Source of the DNA: Desmodus rotundus
Lineage: Eukaryota > Chordata > Mammalia > Chiroptera > Phyllostomidae
Length of the DNA stretch: 64,000 nt
Reading direction: 5' to 3'
Assembly (NCBI RefSeq): GCF_022682495.2
Contig: NC_071390.1
Span: 106,812,294 to 106,876,293 of the forward strand
How positions within the stretch are numbered: position 1 is the stretch's first letter; each line of letters opens with the position of its first letter. This document shows, in pieces, positions 1-11,165 of the stretch. Position numbers and translations under genes: made by a program. The notes below the pieces were generated by a model. The model was not told the origin of the DNA. It did no database searches and saw nothing but the letters and a program-made list of their open reading frames with translations.

Positions 1-432
1 GTGCCACCATAACAGTGTGCATGAATGTCCTGGCTGATGCTCTCAAGAGTATCGACAGTGCTGAAAAGACAGGCAAACGCCAGGTTCTTATCAGGCTGTG
101 CTCCAAAGTCATCGTCCTGATGAAGCATGGTTACATTGGTGAATTTGAAATCATTGATGACCACAGAGCTGGGAAAAGTGTTCTGAACTTCACCAGCAGG
201 TTGAACAAGTGCGGAGTAATCAGCTCCAGATTTGATGTGCAACTCAAAGATCTAGAAAAATGGCAGAACAACCTGCTTCCTTCTGTCACTTTGGTGTCAT
301 TGTACTGACAGCCTCCGGGGGCATCACGGACCATGAAGAAGCAAGACGAAAACACACAGGAGGGAAAACCCTGGGATTCTTTTTCTAGGGATGTAATACA
401 TATGTGCAAATAAAGTGCTTCAATGGAAAAAA
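1..432 (+). pseudogene. RPS15A: RPS15A processed pseudogene
   Basis: This is an intronless copy of the mRNA for ribosomal protein S15a (uS8), a 40S small-subunit protein. The original start codon is ACA at 12-14, and the frame continues through [10 protein letters not shown] (from 21). Blocks such as [18 protein letters not shown] and [19 protein letters not shown] are easily read. Three lesions are visible: loss of the start ATG, an in-frame 15-nt deletion near 119 that removes five residues before MKHGYIGEF, and a 1-nt deletion near 270-277 that shifts the frame and produces a stop at 306-308. In the shifted frame the normal C-terminus ([18 protein letters not shown]) follows, ending at the ancestral stop 386-388. 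An AATAAA (409-414) and a short A-run near 426-432 mark the retroposed 3' end. The first bases resemble the 5' UTR, so the window edge cuts close to the 5' end. It is a dead LINE-mediated retrocopy, not a gene. Confidence 0.93.
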
Positions 433-2128
433 ATGGTGTAGTTATTGTGTGTAACTTATGTACACTCTCTGTATACTTCAGATCATCTCTAGATTACTTA
501 TAATACCTGATACAAAGCAAATGCTCTGTAAATAGTTGTTACACTGTATTGTTCAGGGATCAACTTTCTAAAATTAAAAAAAAAATTCAATCTGCCATAG
601 GTTGAATCTGCCAACTGTATATGGTATCTGTTGCTGTTTCCTTTTTGAGGAGAGAAAAAGGTGAAGACAAAGATTGTGTGAGCTTAGGAAAGAGGCACTG
701 AAGATAAAAACACTAAAGTACTGAAAATGGCCTTCTCCTCTCTGACACTTTAAACTCCACACACTGTACCCCGAATACTGAAATTAAGAGTGCTTGAAGG
801 TATGTGGAGTAAGCAGTCTTATCCTTGACATTGCTTCCATCCATGCCAACCTCCAAGTCACCACTTACACTGCTCATTGCTGACATGGGAAGGAACTTAG
901 ACAGCAGATAAATCCAGTGGGGCCACTGATTTTTCTGGAGCCAGCTTGACACTCCCAGTAAGGAGCATAAAAGAGTCATTGTTTGAATGTCCTTTTTCAG
1001 AGATTCAGTACCTTAACTTACAGTTTGATTTCTGTTGAAATGCAGTATGTCTGCCTGTCTTTAAGGTACTAAATATGGTTCTTGTCCAACCCCTGTGAAT
1101 TCTTTTGCCCAAAACCCCAACAGAAGCCCCCACCTCTGGCCTTCCTCTATGCAGCCTATCTCAGAACATGGAGCTTTGGATTTCCCTGTTTCCACTTTGA
1201 ATAACCTTCTCAAACCTGCTCATCCTTATAGGCTCCATGCACACACTCGACAAATCAATATCTCTTCTTGAAATCTTCAACAACCCACATCCAAATGATC
1301 TCCCTCATCTCCTACATCTTGTGGCATTCATCTAATGCACAGTTAAGCATCATATAAGGAAACACGAGGGGATTGATGATTCCAAAGAAAAACGCGAGAG
1401 CAACTCACTGTCTCCTCCAGTGCCTGCTGTTGCTCCACGCACTGCAGAAGTCACACACCGAAGCTGAAGTGATTAGATTTTTCCTGTTCCTTGGGCACAT
1501 AAAATATTGCAGACTTAATAAATATTTGATTGGAAAAGGAAAAAAATTAGTGAATGAATAAATAAATGAGTGCAAGGCCGGTGCCTAGGTATTCTGACTA
1601 ATTATTTAAATGCAGTCCTTGTCTCAAGGAATTTGCAATATGAAAGGGAAGATAAACTGCTCAATTTTCTCTTATACAAAACAGAATGGTCACCATATCA
1701 TAAATAATCTGTGAGTTGATGGGAAAGACTAATTATGAAAAGGCTTCTTAAGGAAGACAGGATGTGAGTCCATTTTGAAAGGGTTCAAAGATGGAGACAG
1801 TCTTGAAGAACATTTCAGAAGAATATCGTGGGAGGATGCAAGTACCTGGTGGAGCTGAGCCATGGAGGACTGGGAATTCCTTAAACTTGGGTCTGTGTTT
1901 TACTTGTTTTTATGTTCCCATCCTCTCTCAGTGCCCTGTGTGCCAGCATTGCTGCAGCATTACGTGGATGCAGTATCTGGCTCTATGTAGCTGGATGTGC
2001 TCTGAAAAGGTGAGGATTTGACTATTACAGCATTTGGCAGAGATGGAAAGTGAGTCTCACAGCAGGCTGAGGGCAGATCTTGGTTGCTCATCTCAGGAAT
2101 GCAAGGCCTGATACCATGGACAGGGCAT
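433..2128. other. Unassigned AT-rich intergenic/intronic sequence
   Basis: There is no recognisable gene, and every open frame is below about 90 codons with no family motif. A short GAATGAATAAATAAAT low-complexity patch lies at 1552-1569. The 1100-1350 stretch is pyrimidine-rich and may be a decayed repeat, but I could not assign it. Confidence 0.5.
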
Positions 2129-2484
2129 TGTCTTAATCAGCTCAAACTGCTATAAGAGAACACCCCACCACGTGGTTTATAAACAATAACATTTATTTCT
2201 CACAGTCTGGAGGCTGGAATTCCGAGATCAGGGCACCAACAGATTCAGGTTTGGTGAGAGCCTGCTTCCTCGTTCATAGACATTGATCTCACTGTGTCAT
2301 CATAGGGCAGAAGGAGCGAGGGTGTTCATTTGGGGTCTCTTTTATGAGGACACTACTCCCATCATGGGAGCTCCACCCTCATGACCTTATCACCTCCCAA
2401 AGGTCCAGCCTTCCAACACCATCACCCTGGGGGTTACATGCTAGTGTATGAATTAAGGGGGGTGCAAACATTGAGTCCATAGCA
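2129..2484 (-). mobile_element. ERVL-MaLR (MLT1-like) solo LTR
   Basis: Read on the minus strand, this matches the MaLR LTR layout: start near TGCTATGGACTC, GGAGGTGATAAGGTCATGAGG, the TATAAAAGAG-like segment (here CATAAAAGAG), CCAGCCTCCAGACTGTGAG, AATAAATGTTATTG, and the terminal CTGATTAAGACA. The ends are TG...CA. The flanks are GGCAT (2124-2128) and GGCAG (2485-2489), a 4/5 match to a 5-bp target duplication as expected for ERVL-class insertions. No internal retroviral sequence is present, so this is a solo LTR. Confidence 0.8.
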
Positions 2485-3344
2485 GGCAGTTTTGCAATGT
2501 GCACTTCACTGTGTCTGACTTCTAAAGCTCCTGATTTCTTGAGCTCCTCTTAATGGATATGAGCCATGTGCTGGCAAGCTAGGGCTGAAAAAGATAGTAG
2601 TTAAGGTATGTCCTTTCATGGAACTTATATTCAAACATATTGTTATGTGATTTAATGAACAATTACTCAAAGCATCTGATAAGTACAACAAGTAGGATAT
2701 AACCCTAGAGTTTTGAAGAATCTTATGTTATTTGTTGCAGGGGAATGGCATTGAAACTGAAAAACAAAAATGGGCTGACATTCAGGTAACTCTGTTGAGC
2801 CATTAGCACTGTTGGGAGGACGTAGCTCCTGCAGCTTGGGTGAGCTCACCAAAGCTGTGTGTGTAGGTTTGTGATGTGGCACCAAACTTACCGCGTTTGC
2901 TCCTTAGGCACGTTTTTAGTTAAAATATACTTTGGAAAACAAACATTTGTTGTTCATGTGAGTAGAGGCTCAGGAGGGGTGGTAGGAACCTAATGGTACA
3001 AACCAGATGTTAGGAAACCTAGTCAGAGCGTGTCTATTTCATTTCTATTGTGTCCTTCAGTTGGGTTGTACAAAATCAAGGACTATTCTTTACAAAGTGA
3101 CTCTTAAGAGGGCACAAGAAGACAATGTTGATCTTTGCATAAAAGTGCCAATGCTTCCAGCTTGTGGAAAACATTACTAAGAGCAGGGGTTCTATTTTTA
3201 CCCTTCACATTCTGGCCATCACCATGTGCACCGAGTTTGGTCAAATAACCACCAGCAGCCAGAAGTGCAGATGTTATTCTGGGATGCTTTTTCTCTACTC
3301 CTGTCTATCCTTCCTAGAAACAGGGAGATTTAGAGGGCTTTCTT
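2485..3344. other. Unassigned sequence between repeats
   Basis: No gene or confident repeat is seen. Open frames of 60-72 codons lack motifs. Confidence 0.45.
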
Positions 3345-4115
3345 TTATTGTGGGAACATTTGTGTATCTTTACAATTTTTAAGTGTACAACTCAGCGGTA
3401 TACATTCACAATGTTGTGTTACCACCATCATCAGCCGTGTTCGGAACTTTTCATCATCTCAGCTGAAACTCTGCCCTCATTAGGCAAAGCTTCCCACTCC
3501 CCATTCCTCAGCCCTGGCACCCACCATACTAATACTTTGTGTCTGTATGGATTTGACCACATGAGGTACTCATGTAGTGGAATCAAAAGGAATTTGTTCT
3601 TTTGTGACTGGCTTATTTCATTCAGCATAATGTCCTCAAGGTTCATTCATGCTGTAACATGTGTCAGAATTCCCTTCCTTTTTATGGCTGAATAATACGC
3701 CGTTGTGTGTACAAGCCACACTGTGTTTATCCATTCATCTTTGATGAACACTTGAGCCGTCTACTCCTTGGCTGCTGTGAAAGATGCTGCAACAAAATGG
3801 GCTACAAATATCTTTTTGAGACCCTGCTTTCGCTTTTTGGGGATATACCCCCGAAAGAGGAATTGTTGGGTCATATGGTAGTTCTGTTTTTAGTTGTTTG
3901 AGGAACCGGCCCAACTTTTTTCTATAATGGCTGCACCATTTTACATTCCCACCAACAGTGCACAGGGTTCCAAATTTTCCATTTCCTTGTCAACACTTAC
4001 TACTTTGTGTTTCTGACAGTGGTCATCCTACTGGGCCTGAGGTTTTAATTTGCATTTCCCTGATGACTATTGGTGATGAGCACCTTTTCATGTGTCAGAG
4101 GACTTTTTAACTTGG
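3345..4115 (-). mobile_element. L1 LINE 3'-region fragment, antisense
   Basis: On the plus strand this carries the classic antisense L1 (L1M-type) 3' series: AAGTGTACAACTCAGCGGT, ATGGATTTGACCACATGAGG, GGCTTATTTCATTCAGCATAATG, TTTTTATGGCTGAATAAT, TTTATCCATTCATC, GGCTGCACCATTTTACATTCC and TTTGCATTTCCCTGATGACTA. It is 5'-truncated and diverged. The open frames at 3348-3695 and 3707-3901 lie inside it and are not genes. Confidence 0.88.
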
Positions 4116-5538
4116 CATTCTCTTCGGTTTGTAATTGACCTTTTCCTGGGCAGCCTAACAGTGGGGAGACACCAGCAGGTGGAGCCGACACCCGGCTCAG
4201 AAGAGCCCTGCCCTAGCCCTGGAGTAAGCCCCATCCACTGTTTACTGGTGTCCTATCTCTCTGACTGGCTCTGCCCATGTGTGAAGTGGGTCCAGACCAC
4301 ACTCCTCCGAGGTTTCTGAGCAGGACCTCTCTGCTCTGGCAGGAAAGTGCCATCCTAACTGTCACATTCACACCAGGAGCTGGGGGGAACTGAGCGGTCA
4401 CCTAGACCACTGTTTTCAAATCTTTGAGTTTCCAGTACGAGCCTCTTTCTAAAGAGGCTGCTGTGGGACCATGCGTGTGGCTCAGCAATGGGCGCTGTTT
4501 TGCAGGGGGCGAGGGTGGAGGCTGGCTGCAGCTGACCCCGGCCACCAGGCCCCAGGTTGAGCACCAGGACCCTGTCAGGGAGTATGCTCAAGAACCACAG
4601 AGGTGGGCCAATCTCTAGCTTTACAGATGGGCACAAAGCTAGTCTACGGTGAGACAGCCTGTTAGTGACAGACAGAAGACTAGAACTCTAGCTCCAGTCC
4701 TTCTTTCTAACCTGACAGCATCACCTGGGAGTGATAAGAGTCCGGGCGGAAAGAGGGATTACTACATTGTCCATAGTTTTGAAAACATAGAATTTATACT
4801 GTTGGGGATGCCTCCATGGTCCCCAGATGTAATTTATATGAATTTGATAAATGTTTATTTAGAAATAACTAGGCGCTAGGCATTTTGGAGGATATAAATG
4901 TTAGTTAAATATCGATCTAAACAAAATATCAATCTAACTGCATACATATTTGCAGCAGGGGAAATCAAACCATATGTGAGTTTGCAAATGCTTGGGACTA
5001 GGAAGTAGGGAGAACTGCCTTCTAAGGGGTGAGGAATGGTCTCAGGGGCCCTGATGCATGTGGCGTGGGGGCTACAGAAGGCCATGCTGGGATAGAAATA
5101 GCAAAATAGTCCAACAAACTGAGCTGACCTTTGACAGAAAGCTAAGCCTCCTTCAGTGGCAATGTGATCAGAATGGGACTTGAAGGGTAAACCTGAGGCA
5201 GGCAGGAAGACCAATTAAGACCATGTGGGTGTAGACTAAGGCAGTCAGAATGGGCTCATAGAGAAGTGGCCCTGTTGGTGGGAACTAAGATAAAACTTCA
5301 AGATGAGGGTACTACTGACTCTTTTAAAAATTCTCCAGTAGGTATAGAGTAATGGGCACTCAGAAATATAAGGGGGATTCTAATGCTGAAGAAGGATAAA
5401 CAGTCTTTTCTTTTGGCCATCTTCAAAGAATGACCATCCTAAAATGAACAATACTAATGTAGACACAGGAGAAGAAAGAATATGTGCACACACCCATTGA
5501 AAACAAGGGCTCACAGACTTTCTACAATCTAATAGTGG
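4116..5538. other. Mostly unique sequence with a weak MIR
   Basis: The 4150-4600 part is more GC-rich than its surroundings and holds short overlapping open frames on both strands without motifs. A MIR-like piece lies at 4612-4705. The rest is unassigned. Confidence 0.45.
4612..4705 (-). mobile_element. MIR SINE fragment, antisense
   Basis: It shows the antisense MIR pattern: a TTTACAGATGGGCA-like block, then AGCCTGTTAGTGACAGACAG and AGAACTCTAGCTCCAGTCC. It is short and diverged. Confidence 0.45.
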
Positions 5539-5771
5539 ACCCTGGCTGATGTGACTCAGTGGGTGGAGCATGGCCTGTGAATGGAAAGGTTGCATGTGTC
5601 CAGTCAGGACACATGCCTGGGTCATGGGCCATGTTCCCCGTTGGGAGTGGCTGGGGGCATGTGAGAGGCAACCAATCAATGTTTCTCTTGCACATCAATG
5701 TTTCTCTCTTTCTCTCTCCCTTCCCTTCTCTCTAAAAAATAATGAATAAAATCTGTAAAATCTAATAGTGG
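5526..5771. repeat. 13-bp target-site duplication around VES SINE
   Basis: AATCTAATAGTGG occurs at 5526-5538 and again at 5759-5771, directly flanking the SINE. This is the signature of L1-mediated target-primed insertion. Confidence 0.9.
5539..5758 (+). mobile_element. VES tRNA-derived SINE (bat)
   Basis: The element begins ACCCTGGCTGATGTGACTCAG (A-box region) and carries a diverged B-box region (AGGTTGCATGTGTCCAGTCAG), GGACACATGCCTGGG, GTGAGAGGCAACCAATCAATG, then CATCAATGTTTCTCTCTTTC, CTCTCCCTTCCC, and an A-rich tail with AATGAATAAAAT. It belongs to the VES family known from bats, which uses polymerase III promoter boxes and L1 machinery. The 13-bp flanking duplication is intact, so the ends are well placed. 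It is non-coding. Confidence 0.92.
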
Positions 5772-8700
5772 GAGTCCAGACCACGAAGATTCTTCATAGA
5801 AAACTAGAATCATGGCCAAAGGTCTCACCTACCAGACCAGGGAAATAGATTACATTTAGGATTGAACTGAGCTACTTATCTGAATTCAGGTCTAAATTAT
5901 GAAAACCAAATGTTAGGAAAAGTTTATGTTGAAATAACCTAGAGGATGTGTCTCTTTTCTCACATCCACCTCCTTTATCACTCCCTGCCTCCTTTCCTTC
6001 ATTCCTTTCAGCCTTTTTCAGAGTGCGGAATTCTGAAGAACCCAAAGTGTTCAGGGATGTGCACGGTTGGTGTTACAGTACCAGGTATTGCTTGTGCGGC
6101 ATGAGGCCAGGATGATGGGGAAATCAGAGATGTAGGGATAGGCTTTAAGGGACCATGGGATGAGAGAAGGACTCTTGGATGTCCACATGAAGTGATTTCT
6201 AAGTGGACAAATGGGCACTGAGTGGGCAAAATGTAGAACAATTTAGCATCATGCTTTGAATGCTATGTGTACTCAAGATGGTCCAATAATAAAATTTTCT
6301 TGCTGGTAATGGATGTTCTTACATACCTTCCTGGGGGCTTATGGATATTTTCACAAGTTCTAAGGTACAGTGGAGTGATTTGGGGGCATTCCTGGCCAAT
6401 GAACCAAGGAAAAGGAGTGATAGTCTAGGAAGTGACAGAATCTGCGACAAGAAGTCATGACCAAAAATAAATGCAGCATTTGAGTAGAAAGTTTAAAAAC
6501 CCTTTCATCCTACCCACCCCTTTGAAAAGTGGAATGTCCCACTAGTTTGGTAGATGAAGAGGTTTAAGTTACTTGCTCAGGACCTAACAGACACCTAGAG
6601 TCAAGGCTCTTGTTAAAACCCAGGTCTCTGACTCTCAGCCAAAGTCCGTCCAATATGCAACCACTCGGTGACCCATAGGTGGAGGTCACCGAAGCCCATC
6701 TCCTCCTATAATCGATCAGCTCACGTCATTTTATCCTCCACGTAAGAAATGTTTGAATTAGGCAATGCTCATTCTGCTCTGGACAACATGGAAAAATGAT
6801 TTAAGTACCACTAGCATCTAGCCATCATTTTAAAGAAAAAATCACCATTCAGATTTGGGGGTTCTCTAGATGACCATAAATGTATCTCACTGCATATTTT
6901 ATTGGGCGATAATTTTCTTCCTGCATATGCAATGATTCTCCTAGATTAGCTTTACAATCTGGTGAATATTAAATTGTTATCACAGTGTGGCTTCTTCCAC
7001 TTCATTTTATTTTACTACCACAGTTATGGGCTCAATGTTGTAGTTACATTTAATTTCACTTACAATCACGGTCTATTTGGTCACCTGTTACTTTCCTCCA
7101 GCTTTGCAAATTGGCTTCTGAATCTAGGCCAAAGCCAGAACAGGCTGGTGCTCAGGCTTGCAGGCTTGATGACATATTTCCAGAAGAGGCAGCTTCCTAC
7201 TATTTTAATAGTGTGCTGGTTCCCACACCTATTAGTGGTAACATAGTTATATTCATACAACTGTCTTGCCTTGTTCCTTTTTCTGTATTCCCTAACAACT
7301 GTTCTATCAATGCCAGTGTGTTGACCAAGTATTTAACATTTATAAGCCTGATGTTTTATTCTGGATGAACTGTTAACATATCTGAGTCACCATACCTTGG
7401 CCTCCTTCTCCTTTAGGGGTGTTCTACTTCTTGGGGGCACTTTTCAAACACAAGCTAAGCAGTCCAGAGCCCTCATCCCAACCCCTCCTCTGTGGGGCTC
7501 CCACATTCCACACCACCCTCCCCCAGCTCTAGTCACCCAGGGCTGTTACCAGACAATTAGGGGCAGCCCTGTGGAAATTATCAAACCAGCAAATCCTCAG
7601 CCTGTTTGCCCTGCTTTACCCATTCTTCCTTTGGAAACCACAGTGAAGACTCTTGACCACATCCCCTCTCCCCCTGCCTTCTGACAGACTCTGGTGTTTC
7701 TTCATGTGGCTCTACAGCAGAAACACTGTATTTTCATTTGTAGTGGTCTCCTGATTTGTCAGCCTTACCATCACTCAAATTTTCTATTAATACATTTTAT
7801 TTTAAAACCTCTATATACCTTTGCTTCTTTGCAACAAGGATATGAGTTCATAACAAACAGACCCCTTTTAAGGAGTGTAATCTCACATGAGCACCCCGAT
7901 GTGTTGGAAAGGAATACGCTAGACTTGGGCAGGTAGCTGGGAGGTGTGGGGAATGTGGGGTGTTTAGGTGAGGGTCTCGCCTAGAAAGTTGTAGTGTTGC
8001 TATTAGTTTTTTTTTTTTAATGGTTTTTCCAAAGTTCAAACTTGATTATAGTCCTGCCCCTAATCATTTGCTTCTTGTAAGGACTTGTCCAGGTTCCCAT
8101 TGTTTTAGATTTTTTTTTTTTTTTAAATTCTGGACTAATGTTCTATCCATAAAGCACATACACACCCTATCTTTTCTTAGCTCAGAGGCAGTTCCTTTTG
8201 GGGAAGGGGTTGGGGGTTTAATATCTGGGCACTTCCCAAGTTCGTAGTCCCTCTTTCTATTTGAAATTTTTTAAATATGAATTATCACAAAGGTGATTAG
8301 TTAAATCAGGTTCTTCCCTTTACTCTTCCAAAATACTCTTGAAAAGCTTCATACTGGAAAGTATTAGAAATTAAAAAGAGTGAGCTTGAGTTTACCCATC
8401 ACACAGAGATGTGTCTCTCTACCACAGCTTTGCTGTAAGGGGCACCCACTGCACTGAGTCCTGAAACCCCTGTGCTGCCGTGTGGGACCTGAGGCACATT
8501 CACGATAAAGGGCTGTGTGAATGGCGGAGCTTGCAGTGATGAACATCTTGTTTCAGCAGACTGACAGACATGCCACTGCTCTCCCGAACTCAGTCAGTGA
8601 AACAGAAAACTAGCTCCAAGGGTAGCACTTTCTCCACATATGGGTCTTGTGTAAAACAAGCCATTTTTAGAACCACACAAAAGGAATATTTACAACAAGA

Positions 8701-9901
8701 CCACAGGAAATAAGGCACTTCCTAGGGAGCAATGCACTGAATCTCTCAGTAGAGAGATTTATTCCACAAGGACCAAAATATTTTCCCACTAAATAAACTC
8801 AGTGTGTTCAAGTGACAACTCCGTCTTTTCACGTATTTTGTATCTACGCTTACCTGGAGAGACTGACCAGTGTCCTCACAGTGCCTGTGCATTAGTGCAG
8901 ACACCGAGAATCTGTTCTTGAGAATCCTGACTTCAGACCATCAGCTGACAAAGAACATGCTGCAAACCTCACATGTTCATGACGTAGCTGGTACATAGTA
9001 AAGTGATGCGATTTTGGTGTCTCTCTTCCAACCCTCACACTCTTCTTTCCTTTGGATGACACACCTCCACTTTCCCCACCTTCTCAGCACCACCTGAGAA
9101 GTTAGAAGATGCTCTTTGGGTGCCTGAGCATCTTTCACATTGACCCACTTAGTGGGTGAGACCTTGAGGTCCACCTTGCTGTGAACCAATTCTACTAAAG
9201 TGTTCGTAAATTTTGAAGAGGGAACATGTCTGTATTCATAAAGATTTGACATAATTTTTAATTGAGGAATAAACCAAAATAAATGAGGAAACACTAATGC
9301 TTTATAATGAACATTCTCCTGTGAGGAACAACAATAAGCAAGAGTATTGCAAAATAAACAAAATAAATAAGAATAGAAGGGACCAACATCCAAACTAAAA
9401 ATTCCCCCATACCACAAAATGTCCATCTCTCTCTCAAAAGACCAGGATAATCAGGACTCCCCAATCCTGAAACCAACTTGTCCTTGCTGACTTGGTCTTC
9501 ACTCCTCACCCCCACCCAAGGGCTCACTGAGTGATCTGGTGCACAAGGCCACTGCTGGACCCTCGAGAATGTTCGAAGACTTAGGCTCAGCCTATAGGCT
9601 GTGGTGTGAATTAACTCCCCGTGTATCCCAGGCTCTGACATCCAGCTCTGGAAGCAAATAGCGACAGTTACAATAAATAAGACCAGAAAAGACCCTCTAT
9701 CTTTACCAAGTCTGGGAAAAATTGCTGGACCAAAGGCAGAAGACTGTTCTAGTCAAATTGCGGAACACCTGAGGGGTGTGTGTGCTCATGCATTAGAAAT
9801 GCTTATTCTCAGGACTCACCTGGCCCTGCTTGTCTAGAGCTAGCATTTAACAGGGCTCACACTTATTTGCTCATTAAAGTGTGGGTAAGACTGCTCAAAT
9901 C
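5772..9901. other. Mostly unassigned non-coding sequence
   Basis: No gene is recognised. It contains one MIR (6535-6650), T-runs near 8008-8020 and 8111-8124, and open frames up to 149 codons (8977-9426, minus) with no motif. The 8640-8850 stretch has no repeat signature and is A+T-rich with several short CCACA and TATTT motifs. Confidence 0.45.
6535..6650 (-). mobile_element. MIR SINE, antisense
   Basis: It shows the antisense MIR order: GATGAAGAGGTTTAAGTTAC, TTGCTCAGGACCTAACAG, then AAAACCCAGGTCTCTGACTC. The core and tRNA-related part can be read, at moderate divergence. Confidence 0.55.
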
Positions 9902-10043
9902 CAGCAGTTCTTGAATGTCTTAGTCTTAGGACCCTTCCACAGTCTTAAAATTTACACAGTTTTCCAAGAGTTCTTGTTTACGTGGCTTATGCTTATCTAT
10001 ATTTACCAAAGGAGAAATTTAAGCTGTGGAAAATTAAAGATAT

Positions 10044-10789
10044 TGTGACAGAACAGACCTGGGGCAGGGGGGAGTAAACGATATAAAAGATCCCCCCTTC
10101 TTCTCCAGGGGTTCCTCCCCCCTACTAGGTTCTCTTTGCCCACTGCCAGAGGAAAGATGTCTCTCAATGTCAGAGATTGGTGAAGAGGAAAGGAATTATT
10201 ATTTATTTAAAAGTTATACACACTAAAGTTCTTTAGAATATCCACAAACAGACACCGTCCTACCTTTACCCCTGTGCTCAGTCTGGGGTACCATATCTCA
10301 GGAAAAGAAGTAGAAGTCCGTGGTTCAGGCTCTAGGAACCATCAGCTGTGTCACCCCCAGGATCTCTAGTCAATCCAAAGCCATGTGGCACCTTCTCATG
10401 GCCTACCAGAAAGAGTCCTTTCATCCCTTTTTGTCCAGGCAAAGTCTCTCCTGCTTCCTAAGCCACATGACAAAAGGGAGCACCCCAAAGCCACATGGTC
10501 CTAATTCTCTGTCAAAGAGCATGGTCCCAAATTCTGCCAAAGCTGCGTGGTCCCCAAAAAGACGAGTGGTCCCAAAAAGAGATGCCAAATGGCTGTCACA
10601 CCTGGGTTTAAATCCCAGCGCCAATCTTCCTCTGCAGCCCCATTTCCGGCTCCTCCCACAATTGGCCACAGCTGCCAGCATTCCAGGCCAGTGTGGCCCT
10701 GTGGTGTGGAGCCAATTATCTCCAAGCTCTTCTGGACTCCATTACAAATCCCTCTTTGGGCCCCCCACTCTTGGCTGCACCCTGTTACA
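10044..10789 (-). mobile_element. Solo endogenous-retrovirus LTR, about 746 bp
   Basis: On the plus strand the element starts TGTGACAG (10044-10051) and ends CTGTTACA (10782-10789). These are near-perfect inverted termini of TG...CA type. Read on the minus strand it has a single AATAAA polyadenylation signal (plus-strand TTTATT, 10202-10207), followed by about 160 bp of U5-like sequence ending CTGTTCTGTCACA. The flanks ATAT and CTAT give at best a decayed 4-bp duplication, so the class (ERV1 is likeliest) is not settled. No gag, pol or env is present. It contains an internal array of imperfect GGGACCA-type repeats (10455-10590). The 174-codon frame at 10320-10844 is a by-product of this GC-richer LTR. 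Confidence 0.78.
10455..10590 (-). repeat. Imperfect internal repeats in the LTR U3
   Basis: On the plus strand the motif CATGGTCC or GTGGTCCC recurs with CCAAA/CCAAAAAG spacers: AAGCCACATG, AAGCCACATGGTCC, AGAGCATGGTCCC, AAGCTGCGTGGTCCCC, AGACGAGTGGTCCC. The copies are spaced about 20-34 bp apart. Repeated U3 modules of this kind often carry enhancer sites, but no function is shown here. Confidence 0.6.
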
Positions 10790-11165
10790 CTATTTGTCTA
10801 TTACCTTATTTAAAAATCAGAATAATGAACACATTCCATGTTAATATTATAAGTATTTTCTTGAGAAATAGCTATGTTTCCCACAGAACATTAGTGAGAA
10901 GAATGGCATTATTTTATGTTTTGTAGGAAACAACAATTCTCTTTTATATCTGGCTTACCCCAAGGCAGCTGGGTTTTCATATCTGCTGCTATGTTCAATC
11001 TGTTAGACAGCATGTATCACATGACCTCGGCAATACACTGTACGGTCATAACAGAATGAGAGTAAAGAGGCAAAAAGTCTTGGAATAGTGATAAAAATAG
11101 TTTTGACCCGACAGTCTCCCAGAACTTGTCTTGGGGGTCCTCAGGGTCCCGACACTTCATGCCGC

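Larger units (their letters stand above)
9902..11165 (+). mobile_element. Ancient hAT-Charlie-like element, split by a solo LTR
   Basis: The left part (9902-10043) begins CAGCAGTTCTTGAATGTCTT and continues with GGACCCTTCCACAGTCTTAA and TTCTTGTTTACGTGGCTTAT. The right part (10790-11165) continues the same repeat with ACATTAGTGAGAAGAATGGC, TGGGTTTTCATATCTGCTGC, AATGAGAGTAAAGAGGC and ATAAAAATAGTTTTGACC, ending near GGGGTCCTCAGGGTCCC. In my recollection these segments are collinear in one old mammalian hAT-type repeat whose ends resemble CAGTGGTTCTCAA. The family name is uncertain, but continuity across the LTR is convincing. No transposase is visible. Confidence 0.7.

Noticed and set aside
3348..3901. 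Frames of 115 and 64 codons
   Set aside because: They lie inside an antisense L1 3' end.
10320..10844. 174-codon plus-strand open frame, the longest in the window
   Set aside because: It lies almost entirely inside the solo LTR (10044-10789), has no domain, and overlaps shorter frames on both strands. It reflects GC-richer composition.
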